Both the position numbers and the translations under genes were made by a program. From assembly GCA_963678675.1 (NCBI GenBank), contig OY783195.1:19920912-19984911 (forward strand): a stretch of 64,000 bases of DNA, given 5' to 3'. The notes below the pieces were generated by a model that worked only from the letters and a program-made list of their open reading frames with translations, was not told the DNA's origin and made no database searches. This document shows positions 20,842 to 30,369 of the stretch, one piece after another. Each line of letters opens with the position of its first letter. The first letter of the stretch is position 1. Source of the stretch: Xiphydria camelus (taxonomy: Eukaryota > Arthropoda > Insecta > Hymenoptera > Xiphydriidae).

Positions 20842-21824
20842 ATGGCATTTCAACCAACGCCGGAAAATTTAGGAAGACTTCGAGGGATGTTGGAAGCGGA
20901 CGTGCAAATTACGGAGATAGCAGAGCTGTTGAACTGCTCTGCCTGTACTGTACGACGTTGGAAGAGACGGATAAACCAGAACGAGCCTCTACAGGATGAG
21001 CGGTGTCATAATGGGCGTCATAGGATTACAACGCCGGAAGAAGATGAAGATATTACTGATACAATGGCAGAAGATCCCTTCCAACCTGCAAAGGGCATAC
21101 TAGCTAATTTAAACCTAGGGGTCTGTGAGAGCACTGTACGGAGCAGTGAAGAAAAAAGAAGCTGACGGAAAGGAACAGAGAGCAACGAATTGATTTCGCC
21201 ATGCGTCATCTGAATATGACCGTTGAAGAGTGGCGAAGAGTTATCTTCATGGATGAGAAAATATTCTCTACCGATAAGGACGGCCGATATCGAGTTTGGC
21301 GACTTGATGGTACTCGATATGAGCCCGAAAATGTGCTGCCAAATGCGCACAACAGACGCTCCACTGCAGCGTATTGGGGATGGATGTCCGGCGATGGCGT
21401 GGGGAATCTCGTCGAAATACGAAGAAATTTAAATGCCGAGCAGTACGTCGACTTACTTGACGGCGTAATGCTACCGGCTGTACGAGAACGATATCTTGAA
21501 GAGAAGCTACCGGTCATCACTATCATCGAGGACAATAGCCCGGTCCATACTGCACGTATCACGAGGGCTTGGTATGAGGACCACCCCGAGATTTCCTGGT
21601 TGGATTGGCCACCGAGATCACCGGATTTAAATGTAATCGAAAATTTATGGTCTGGAATGACGCGAGACTGGCAACCCGGTTTGGTCCTGCGTCGCGAACA
21701 ACATACAGCGAGTCGTTGCTTCTTAGGAGGACTTGAGGAATGCTCCAGAGTATTGCGAAGCACTTGCCACATCGATGCCTCATCGTCTACAAGCGATACT
21801 AGACAACGATGGAAATGGAATTAA
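20842..21824 (+). pseudogene. Tc1-like transposase with DD35E spacing, frameshifted
   Basis: The first part (20842-21165) is a paired-like helix-turn-helix: ADVQITEIAELLNCSACTVR. A frameshift and stops near 21165-21200 separate it from the catalytic part (21201-21824). That part shows IFMDEKIFS (first D), IIEDNSPVHTA (second D) and SPDLNVIENLW (E). I count 35 residues between the second D and the E, whereas classical Tc1 has 34. The end is out of frame after about residue 155. Inactive remnant. DD35E Tc1 relatives have been described as a separate family (Traveler); membership needs a phylogeny. Confidence 0.75.
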
Positions 21825-22056
21825 TTATTGAAGGTAACAGAATAACGAAAAATTAAATCTTACAATAAAGATTCTCATTTCTAAGGTGCGGGAGTCTTGA
21901 CTCAATTTGGAGACCTCTGCTATAATATATGTATATAATAAAATACATATTCTCTCTCTGCTTATATAACAGATTCCCCATGGGGTCATCGGCGCAGCAT
22001 CTGACCATCGGTGCGACAATAGATGGTATTCGCAGGCGATAGAGCATCAATGCCAC

Positions 22057-22671
22057 ATGTCCTTCCTAAGAAGCAACGACTCGCCTAAGTTCCTTTGTAT
22101 TTCGACGAGATTCCCCACGCCATCGCCGAAATCCATTCTCAATAGGCTGCAGTGGAGCGTCCGTTGTTCACAACTGGTAGCACATTTTCGGTCTCGTATC
22201 AAATGTTATCAAGTCGCCAAACTCGATATCAGCCGTTCTTATTCGTAGAGAATACTTTCTTATCCATGAGGATAACTCTTCGCCATTCTTCGACGATCAT
22301 ATTCAAATGACGTTAGGCAAGATCGATCTATCGCTTCCTGTTCCTTTCCGTGAGCATAATCTTCTTCACTGCCATCCTGCAGTGGATACCAGCATCGTGT
22401 AGTCTGCGCTCTGTAGTCCTCTGGCCGATCTTAATGTTCAAATTAACTGGAATCGCCTTTGCTGATTGGAAGGGATCTTCGGCCATTGTGTCCGTAATAG
22501 CTTCATCCTCTTCTGGCATTGTGATCCTATAAGGCTCATTATTACAGCGCTCACACACACATCCTGTAGAGGCTCGCCCTGTTTGATCTGTTTCATCTTA
22601 CGTTGTACACCATGAGTAGTGCAGTTCAAGATCTCTGCTATCTTCGCAATTCGCACACCTTCTTCCAACAT
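22057..22671 (-). pseudogene. Second Tc1-like transposase remnant, opposite orientation
   Basis: Homologous to 20842-21430: GVRIAKIAEILNCTTHGVQ and PEEDEAITDTMAEDPFQSAK correspond to the same segments of the + strand copy. Broken by frameshifts, and it stops at about 22057 before the second catalytic D. The two copies point toward each other. Confidence 0.7.
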
Positions 22672-22679
22672 CCATCAGT

Positions 22680-23265
22680 CTTTCTAAATTTTTAGCCGAC
22701 AATTAAATTTTATTGTTAATTGAATATTTCCATCAGGGTACATTTAATATTTATATACTTATATTTATTATTTTATATGTATATTTTATGAAAATAGTGT
22801 TTTAGAGGTGTAAGAGTTTTAAAATAAATTGGTAGATGTTTTTAAAAAGAAATCTGTTACATTATTATAATATAGGTATTTAGGTTCCAGTAATCAGTAA
22901 ATTTATACAAATAATTTACTCAGAATTTCCTATTTGTTTGAATTTTATTATGCTAGTAAACTATTGGCTTTTCTCTGAAGATCAGATTCAACTGATTGAT
23001 TAATTCGCAGAAATAAATTATCTTTAATGAGTGAACAATCAATGCCAAATGATCATACACTTCTTACTATGGTACATTCAAAGTAATCAGATTACTTATA
23101 GAAATAATCGACCTCCAGCCCCATGTTGAATTTCCTGCAGAGGTTTAAAAGTTTAGCCCAAATGTAATTTAGATATTAAGATAAATTAAATTAATTAATC
23201 TGCGGAAGGAAGGCTGCAAGAAAGATTTGTTTTGGAGATAGAAAGGAGTTACAATGTATCGACTT
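22680..23265. other. No gene seen, AT-rich
   Basis: Very AT-rich spacer between the second Tc1 remnant and the right inverted end. Nothing recognisable. Confidence 0.5.
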
Positions 23266-23586
23266 AACGTTACGATAATGATTTAATAAATAAAGAGAAA
23301 TAATATCTGCGCACAAACAATAAAATTCCTTTATTACTTTAATTAATTACAAAATGGTTATATTTACAGTCTCTTTCGGAGTTTAAATGAATATTTCATT
23401 TTACTTTATACGGTCGACACTTCACTTAAGTAAAATTAATATAATTTTCTTTCAGTTTAGTTGCCACTACTTTAAACTATTACTTTTTATGAAAATTTAT
23501 TTTTATACATGGAATTGACAACTTAACCTCGTCATTTCATAACCCCGTAACCTGTCAACGTCGTATTTTACGGGCGATTAACCTTA

Positions 23587-23732
23587 AGGCCATCACACGT
23601 GAAAAAACGTAAGCAGTAACAGTAAGGATTGACCAATCAGAAAGCCTGTTTAAGCATAATTCCGTAAGAATAGTATTTCTGATTGGTCAATCCTTACTGT
23701 TACTGCTTACGTTTTTTCACGTGTGATGGCCT
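23587..23732. mobile_element. 146-bp MITE, copy 1, TTA target duplication
   Basis: AGGCCATCACACGTGAAAAA ends, about 58-bp perfect inverted arms, TTA at 23584-23586 and 23733-23735. It interrupts the right inverted end of the 18255-23747 composite; the left end near 18268 supplies the empty site. Confidence 0.85.
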
Positions 23733-23747
23733 TTAACCCGGCGATTA

Positions 23748-23893
23748 AGGCCATCACACATGAAAAAAAGTAAGCAGTAACAGTAAGGATTGACCAATCA
23801 GAAATATCATTCTTACGGAATTATGCTTAAACAGGCTTTCTGATTGGTCAATCCTTACTGTTACTGCTTACGTTTTTTCACGTATGATGGCCT
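23748..23893. mobile_element. 146-bp MITE, copy 2, TTA target duplication
   Basis: Same family and exact length as 23587-23732, with the centre inverted. TTA at 23745-23747 and 23894-23896. Only 15 bp separate the two insertions. The 3-bp TTA duplication suggests mobilisation by a PIF/Harbinger transposase or by the TTA-specific transposon at 5169-8934. Confidence 0.85.
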
Positions 23894-23900
23894 TTAACGT

Positions 23901-24114
23901 ACACCCGGGGACACGGTATCTGTCGCTGGTGACTTTTTTTAAACGTCATTTTTAAACGTACTAACCAATAATTAATAATCTTCATGCTTTCATTAACGAG
24001 AGTAGACACCACCGTAGCTAATGAGGGCATGAGAATTAATTATTCATTGGTCAGTACGTTTAAAAATAACGTTTAAAGAAAGTCACCAGCGACAGATGCC
24101 GTCTCCCTGGGTGT
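23901..24114. mobile_element. MITE family M3, copy 1
   Basis: ACACCCGGGGACACGG and the inverted end CCGTCTCCCTGGGTGT, with arms including TGTCGCTGGTGACTTT. Related copies at about 38165-38365 and, more distantly, 30108-30296. Confidence 0.75.
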
Positions 24115-24164
24115 AACTATATTGAAATATGACATTTTGAAAAGTCACTATGTTCAGAATCCGT

Positions 24165-24985
24165 TGTCGCGTCTGTAGTCAGACTTAACTTAAAATCCCT
24201 ATTTCCGGAAATTACTAGATCTGTGGCGGCGCATTTAAACGCTTTGTATTAACGTTTAATCATCATTGTTCATTAGGAAGTAAGGTATAGATGAAACGTA
24301 GTAGAGAGAAAGAACGAGAACGTCGGGGACTGCGTGATAAGCTAAATAAGTCGCGGGTCACAGTGGTTTCTATTCGCGAGATTATAAACGCCTTCATTGA
24401 ATGATAGACAGGGGATCTAAGCCGCAAGCCACTGCGATCTCCGTTTATAAATATGGTATTTCCTTTCGTGAACCGAAGACTGCGATCTCCGTTTATAAAT
24501 ATGGTATTTCCTTTCACGAACCGATAGGCCATAGTTTAGCTAGCGAGAACAGGTCCCCTTTCTTCGAGTCACGTAGGATGGGGGTCGACGCGTTCTTTCT
24601 TCGCACGTGGACGCGTGGTGCGTGGATTACATCATCGTGCGTAGAGGGAGAAAGTGGGAGTGGAGTCCTTGACTTCGCCTAGAGCCGAGTATTAGATTGG
24701 TTCCCCACCGTTGCCGAAAGGCGGGGACTTAGGATTTAAAAGGGTGCACTTTGCCGCTCGCGGTGCACTCAGATAAAGATTTATAACGCGACTTTATATT
24801 CGAAAATGTGCCAAAATATATTCGATTGGTGATCACCTCATTTCAAGAAAGAATAGTTTTCTTTCTACCTAAATAAAACTCTCCAGTTCCTGATCCGCCT
24901 CCTTTCAAGCAGAGTGGGTTAGCACTCCACGGGCACGGACCTGCCCCCTGGAATTGGACAAAGAAGACCAGCCCGGCACGCAACA
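24165..24985 (+). repeat. 5' LTR
   Basis: 821 bp, identical as far as I can read to the 3' LTR except for a 7-bp stretch (GGGCACG type) at about 24926. It has a 48-bp direct duplication (units starting CTGCGATCTCCGTTTATAAA at about 24433 and 24480). A TTTAAAAG box near 24735 is a possible promoter. Confidence 0.9.
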
Positions 24986-24989
24986 AATT

Positions 24990-25007
24990 TGGTGACAGCG
25001 GTGGGAT
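24990..25007 (+). promoter_or_regulatory. Primer-binding site
   Basis: TGGTGACAGCGGTGGGAT, 4 bp after the LTR, starting with the TGG that pairs with a tRNA CCA end. The tRNA is not assigned; Leu-like sequences are closest in my memory. Confidence 0.7.
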
Positions 25008-25269
25008 ACTTCAAAAACGGACAATTTGACAATTTCGGAAAGTGACAGTGCCGGCTCGAAAGTGCGGAAGACTTTATTAAAAGCAAACTTTAATACGCAC
25101 TCCTCTGTCCTGGGTTCTTTGTGCGTGGTTTTCCCCGGGAACCGTAGAGCAAATGCCAGAGGAGGTGGCTTTAGTGACCACGCATGTTACAATTCCACTT
25201 AAGACCACCCGCGTAAAGAGACACTGAAAAAATTATCCACCGCGAATCAAAGTACGGAACCGGAGATCC

Positions 25270-25530
25270 ACGGCGAGACGACCCGGACATCTACAGCGAG
25301 GCGACCCGGACATCCACAGCGAGGCGACCTGGACATCTACAGCGAGGCGACCCGGACATCCACAGCGAGGCGACCCGGACATTCACAGCGAGGCGACAAC
25401 CCGAAGATCCACAGCGAGGCGACAACCCGGAGATCCACAGCGAGGACGACAACCCGGAGATCCACAGCGAGGCGACAACCCGGAGATCCACAGCGAGGAT
25501 GGCAACCCGGAGATCCCCAGCGAGGGCGTC
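25270..25530. repeat. Minisatellite in the gag leader, 23- to 26-bp units
   Basis: Repeats of CATCCACAGCGAGGCGACCC drifting to GATCCACAGCGAGGCGACAA; about ten units. Confidence 0.85.
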
Positions 25531-25566
25531 ATACCGATAAGTCTTTAGAAAAATATTTTTATTAAG

Positions 25567-25989
25567 ATGTTACATCCGACATATCTCGCGGGCGGTCCTT
25601 TCCAAATCGCGGAAACAGAAACTCCTCAATTCGCTTCGTTGCAAATCTCTCCGGTGGCTCAAAATAGCCCTCCAATACTATCACATCCATCGAGCGAACC
25701 TGAAACGCTACTAAAAGACGCGGCTTTCACTTGCTTCGCGCGCGGTCTAAGTAATACTATAATGAATACTTTACTATCAAAGGAGAAACCGACGTCCCTA
25801 GAAAATGCCATTGATCTTGCTGTGAGGGTTGAATTAGAGATTATAGAACGTTCGCGTCATCTTCAGGGAACACCAAAATCAAACTCGATTCAAAGTACGG
25901 TTTATAATACAAATAATTTTCCTAATTCTAATGCAAATCGACGTCCGCGACGGGATAATCCATACCCATACAAACAAAATCGTGATTGA
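25567..25989 (+). pseudogene. Gag C-terminal remnant
   Basis: A 140-codon frame with AAFTCFARGLSNTIMNTLLS and a following LENAIDLAVRVELEI helix, typical of the Gypsy capsid end. No CCHC knuckle is visible. Protease and the first half of reverse transcriptase are missing between here and 26260. Confidence 0.7.
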
Positions 25990-26263
25990 AAGCGTAAATT
26001 CGATTTCCGACGCGGATGGGGGGGCGTAATTACGATTTTAGGCGTGAGCGCGACCAAGATAAAAATTATTTAAACGCGAGGGACACTCCGTCGGGACAAA
26101 TCTCGCGGAACACGATTAGGATTACACGAGTCGGATCCACCAGATATAGCGTCGGGATAATCTGGAAAATATAAATTTCACAAAGGATAATTTTGAAATC
26201 TAAACATATAGCTTCATTTCTACTATTTGCATTTTTTTTACCCTTAATAAAATACCCTTCGAA

Positions 26264-27120
26264 TTGAAGAACGCCCCGGCTTCGTTTCGACGGATGATGG
26301 ATGTGGTATTATCGGGTCTTCAGGGTGTTGAGCTGTTCGTCTATATGTACGACATCGTCGTCTATCCCTTTTTCTCTCTCTTCCGGAGAACATTCTCAAA
26401 AATTGAAAACTCTCCTTGTACGGTTGCAAACGCCGATTTACCACTCCAAGCTGAAAAATGTCATTTTATACGCCGTGAATTGATTAATTCTGGTCATGAG
26501 ATCACCAATGAGGGTGTGAAACCCGACTATAACGAAATTAAGGCTATTCGAAGTTTTCCGGTTCCCAGAACGAAGAAAAGTATTAAGCAGTTCCTTAGTC
26601 TCGTAGGGTATTATAGACGCTTCATCAAAGATATGGCAAAAATAGCCAAGCCACTTACTACTTTATTAAAAAAAAGGATAACCCCTTTTCCTGGACCTCA
26701 TTCACTCAGGATGCTTTTGAAACTCCGTAAAATTTTGTGCTCCGAACCGCTTCTTCATTCCCTAAATTCTCCGAACCTATCGCTGGGACGACCAATTCTT
26801 CAAAGTATGCACTCGGTGGAGTCCTGAGTCAGGATACTATCGATACACTGAAGGATCCTGAAATAAATTACATTACAATCGAAAAGGAATTTTTGGCGAT
26901 TCTTTTCGCTATTGAATATTTTTGACCATATTTGTATGGTTATCAATTTTCCGATTATCACCGATCATCGCCCCTTGGTCTGATTGCATAATGTAAAAGA
27001 CCTCATCTCGACATTAATTTGTTAATGAATTCATCTCAACGAGTACGATTATAATATCATATACGAACCTGGAAAATCAATTTTACTGCTGACGCTCTAT
27101 CCTGTAATCTGATCAACCTT
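26264..27120 (+). pseudogene. Reverse transcriptase/RNase H remnant (pol)
   Basis: Starts in the middle of reverse transcriptase (APASFRRMMDVVLSGLQGVE). The catalytic YxDD box is damaged: it reads YMYD, so one of the two aspartates is lost. A frameshift near 26370 is followed by the thumb and connection region (FLSLVGYYRRFIKDMAKIAK). RNase H sequence (INYITIEKEFLAILFAIEYF) follows in another frame with stops. Not functional. Confidence 0.85.
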
Positions 27121-27236
27121 GAGGCTTCCTATTTACCCGAACCTTTCACCTTCTTGACGAAAAATGTAAATGAAGATGCCGCTTATCCCAGGAACTTTGA
27201 AGAGGTGTTCGACTGTACAGACGAATTACCACTTCC

Positions 27237-27989
27237 TTGTTCACCGAGGATCTGGCGTCGGATGCAGACAGAATTTTCTATCAAAATAAAGAATTAACAG
27301 ATGCCTTGTTCCTGGCGCGCGGGAGCTTGGTATTCGACGAAAAAGAGGTCAATTGCTTTCAAACAAGTAAAGTAGAATCTGACGTTTCTGACATGACTAA
27401 TTCGGATTGTGAAATCGAATATTTTATCACTGACGAAGACGGCTTACCAATTAAGTTAGGGCTCCACTCGGTTGCCGACCTGTTGGAGGTCTCTTCCGGG
27501 GGAGTGAAGAGTGGCGCTGAGCTTACTTTCCTGGTAACCCGGTCTGACAGATCCTGTAAGCGATCTCCGGCCCAGATGGGTTCGCTCCAGCTGCCGCCAA
27601 CGAGGGACAACGCGGCACACCAGAGAAGACACCCTCCGGTTACCAACTCTTCTTACGCGAAGAGCCTAACCCTGTTGGGTGCCGCCGCCGACGAGGGAAA
27701 TACCTTAGAATGTGGCACATGTACGGAGCACCCTCCGGTTACCAACTCTTCCTACGCGAAGAGCCTAACCCTGTTGGGTGCCTCGGTTGCTACCGACGAG
27801 GGAGACAATTTAAAGATGACCTCGATAAAACGTAGAAAATTTGAATTCAGTACCTATAATGTAAATCCAGACAAATCGACAGATAATCCAAAACCGTTTC
27901 CCACTATTTTCCACTCCAAGGATCACTTGTATCTGCGTAGGGATAAACTCATCAATTTTATCCCGTTTAGATTTGAATATTTCCTCTGA
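27237..27989 (+). CDS. 250-codon ORF between RNase H and integrase with duplicated module
   Basis: Open frame in the pol linker region. A 66-bp module encoding HPPVTNSSYAKSLTLLGA occurs twice (about 27628 and 27729), separated by a Cys-containing spacer. The start is acidic (ASDADRIFYQNKE...). I do not recognise it; Gypsy pol usually has a short linker here. It may be remodelled linker sequence or an insertion. Start codon not certain. Confidence 0.4.
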   Translation: MFTEDLASDADRIFYQNKELTDALFLARGSLVFDEKEVNCFQTSKVESDVSDMTNSDCEIEYFITDEDGLPIKLGLHSVADLLEVSSGGVKSGAELTFLVTRSDRSCKRSPAQMGSLQLPPTRDNAAHQRRHPPVTNSSYAKSLTLLGAAADEGNTLECGTCTEHPPVTNSSYAKSLTLLGASVATDEGDNLKMTSIKRRKFEFSTYNVNPDKSTDNPKPFPTIFHSKDHLYLRRDKLINFIPFRFEYFL

Positions 27990-28263
27990 AATTGGCCTAG
28001 TGCTACTTGAGGACAGAGAATACCTAATATTTTACTTGACTCTTCGTAAAACCTCTCGACACCTTTCTAAATTATCTTTCAAAGTCCTTGTAATTTTTAA
28101 GATTACTAATGGACAACCAAGGTGAAAGTTTTGATATCACTGCAAACGACTGAGTTATACTCATTCAAATGGGTTGACGTAGGAAATCTTCCGAGGAAAA
28201 ACTCCAACAATTCTGAATATTTCATAACAATCCTCTCCCATGATACCAGGTAACCTATGCGTA

Positions 28264-28445
28264 TCACTGCTACTCGAAAAGGAAATCGTTATCTTCTAAC
28301 TCTGCTACTCGAAAAGGAAATCGTTATCTTCTAACTCTGCTACTCGAAAAAGGAAATCGTTATCTTCTAACTCTGCTACTCGAAAAGGAAATCGTTATCT
28401 TCTAACTCTGCCACTCGAAAAGGAAAATCATTATCTTCTAATTAT
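28264..28445. repeat. Five tandem 35-bp repeats
   Basis: Units CTACTCGAAAAGGAAATCGT plus TATCTTCTAACTCTG, with one extra A in the third copy and drift in the last. Confidence 0.85.
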
Positions 28446-28499
28446 CTAGGATAATCTCAAAATATTTTGACACTCTATTTCTCTTTTTACATGAACTGA

Positions 28500-28690
28500 G
28501 TTGCAGTTACTCACGTATTAGCCGAGCAATTTATCATCTGTTTTGGTTTGCCTCGTGCTATTATACCGATCACACACAGGGAAGCATCTTCTTCGCTAGT
28601 CAATTCTTAAAGTTTTGCAAAAATTTTTAAACTTCAAAGATTCACTTCCACTGCATTTCATCAACGTAAACGTCACAGTTTGATTATAAT
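28500..28690 (+). pseudogene. Integrase core trace
   Basis: AEQFI then CFGLPRAII then a TD-like/GSIFF segment in shifted frames: the region around the second catalytic aspartate of Gypsy integrases. Heavily decayed. Confidence 0.6.
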
Positions 28691-28849
28691 TGGATTGGAT
28701 CGCATGAGATTGTCGAGATTACACTAAATAGCACCAAGAAAAAATTGTTCATGCAAATAAGTTAAGACTAGCTCTCATCAGACTAGATAACATCGGTGAA
28801 AATACTCGGACTAACTTAAAATAATAACCTTTATATTTTTGAAATTATA

Positions 28850-29090
28850 TTAAACACACTTGAAAAATTATATTAAGATTTTCAAATTACATTAAGGTTT
28901 TGAAAGTACATTAAGGGTTTGAAAGTATATTACGGTTTTGAAATTATATTAAGGTTTTGAAAATATCTTAAGGTTTTAAAATTATCTTAAGGTTTTGAAA
29001 TTATATTAACATTTGAAATTATTTTAAGATTTGACATTACATTAAGATTCGTCATCATATTAAAGTCTTAAAATTACTTATAAGAATAAT
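28850..29090. repeat. Imperfect 20-bp tandem repeats (TTAAGGTTTTGAAATTATA)
   Basis: About eleven drifting units just before the purine-rich tract (AAGGTGGAAGG) and 3' LTR. Confidence 0.75.
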
Positions 29091-29138
29091 TTTAAGAAAA
29101 AAATGTTTTTCAAACATTTTTTCACATAAGGTGGAAGG

Positions 29139-29952
29139 TGTCGCGTCTGTAGTCAGACTTAACTTAAAATCCCTATTTCCGGAAATTACTAGATCTGTGG
29201 CGGCGCATTTAAACGCTTTGTATTAACGTTTAATCATCATTGTTCATTAGGAAGTAAGGTATAGATGAAACGTAGTAGAGAGAAAGAACGAGAACGTCGG
29301 GGACTGCGTGATAAGCTAAATAAGTCGCGGGTCACAGTGGTTTCTATTCGCGAGATTATAAACGCCTTCATTGAATGATAGACAGGGGATCTAAGCCGCA
29401 AGCCACTGCGATCTCCGTTTATAAATATGGTATTTCCTTTCGTGAACCGAAGACTGCGATCTCCGTTTATAAATATGGTATTTCCTTTCACGAACCGATA
29501 GGCCATAGTTTAGCTAGCGAGAACAGGTCCCCTTTCTTCGAGTCACGTAGGATGGGGGTCGACGCGTTCTTTCTTCGCACGTGGACGCGTGGTGCGTGGA
29601 TTACATCATCGTGCGTAGAGGGAGAAAGTGGGAGTGGAGTCCTTGACTTCGCCTAGAGCCGAGTATTAGATTGGTTCCCCACCGTTGCCGAAAGGCGGGG
29701 ACTTAGGATTTAAAAGGGTGCACTTTGCCGCTCGCGGTGCACTCAGATAAAGATTTATAACGCGACTTTATATTCGAAAATGTGCCAAAATATATTCGAT
29801 TGGTGATCACCTCATTTCAAGAAAGAATAGTTTTCTTTCTACCTAAATAAAACTCTCCAGTTCCTGATCCGCCTCCTTTCAAGCAGAGTGGGTTAGCACT
29901 CCACGACCTGCCCCCTGGAATTGGACAAAGAAGACCAGCCCGGCACGCAACA
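29139..29952 (+). repeat. 3' LTR
   Basis: 814 bp, TGTCGC...CAACA, lacking 7 bp present in the 5' LTR and otherwise the same on reading. Followed by CCGT. Confidence 0.9.
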
Positions 29953-29958
29953 CCGTGA

Positions 29959-30296
29959 ACCCTCGAGCTCAGATTGGGTTCTTTCCATTTATGACACAAG
30001 TCGACAAACTTCTACTAGAACCACCAACTGATTGGCAGGCTCCAGCAGAAAGAACCAATGGTTTAATTTTGTGTCGACTTGTGTCAGTTAAATGGAAAGC
30101 ACCCATTCTAATCATGGGGAATTTTCAAAATGTCATATTTGAATATACTAACCAATGAATTAATTATCATGCTTTCATTAGCCAGGGCAAAGGTCGAATT
30201 AGCTAATGAAAGTATGAAATTTAATTGCTAATTTGCTGTGACGTTTAAAAATTACATTTTGAACATTCCCCATGATTAGAATCTGAGCTCGAGGGT
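29959..30296. mobile_element. Foldback MITE (M3-like) with a nested MITE
   Basis: Outer ends ACCCTCGAGCTCAGATTCTA and inverted. The left arm is interrupted at ATT by a 129-bp MITE. A piece of the same arm stands at 18180-18210. Confidence 0.8.
29976..30104. mobile_element. 129-bp nested MITE, ATT target duplication
   Basis: Ends GGGTTCTTTCCATTTATGAC and inverted, flanked by ATT (29973-29975, 30105-30107). The opposite arm of the host MITE (30273-30296) reads through without interruption with a single ATT. Confidence 0.85.
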
Positions 30297-30369
30297 GTAC
30301 ATACACCAGTCGCAAACGTGAGTAGTTTGCTAAGTGAGGGTGAGGACGATACAGCGATGTAACCTAAAA

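Larger units (their letters stand above)
18255..23747. mobile_element. Composite inverted-repeat element carrying host exons and Tc1 remnants
   Basis: Left end 18255-18583 and right end 23266-23583 (continued at 23733-23747 after a MITE insertion) are inverted copies about 330 bp long, matching at TAATCGCCGGGTTAA, ACGAGGTTAAG and GGTCGACACTTCAC. The interior holds a BLTP2-like gene fragment and two oppositely oriented Tc1-like transposase remnants. Whether it moved as one unit or formed by inverted duplication is unresolved. Confidence 0.65.
24165..29952 (+). mobile_element. Gypsy-type LTR retrotransposon, recently inserted but defective
   Basis: Bounded by LTRs of 821 and 814 bp starting TGTCGC and ending CAACA, with a 4-bp target duplication CCGT (24161-24164 and 29953-29956). 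Order inside: primer-binding site, gag remnant, deleted reverse transcriptase and RNase H, an unusual ORF with repeated modules, 35-bp repeats, an integrase trace, a purine-rich tract and the 3' LTR. Reverse transcriptase then RNase H then integrase is Gypsy order. Pol is too broken to support itself, so the copy was probably mobilised by a relative. Confidence 0.9.

Noticed and set aside
21206..21772. 188-codon minus-strand frame
   Set aside because: Antisense of the Tc1-like catalytic domain, which has clear D, D and E motifs on the plus strand.
24401..24682. 93-codon frame in the 5' LTR, repeated at 29375-29656
   Set aside because: It lies within the LTR promoter and leader, is present only because the LTRs are copies, and includes a 48-bp internal duplication; no protein motif.
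28264..28445. Regular 35-bp repeats as a CRISPR-like array
   Set aside because: Units are head to tail without unique spacers, in a eukaryotic retrotransposon.
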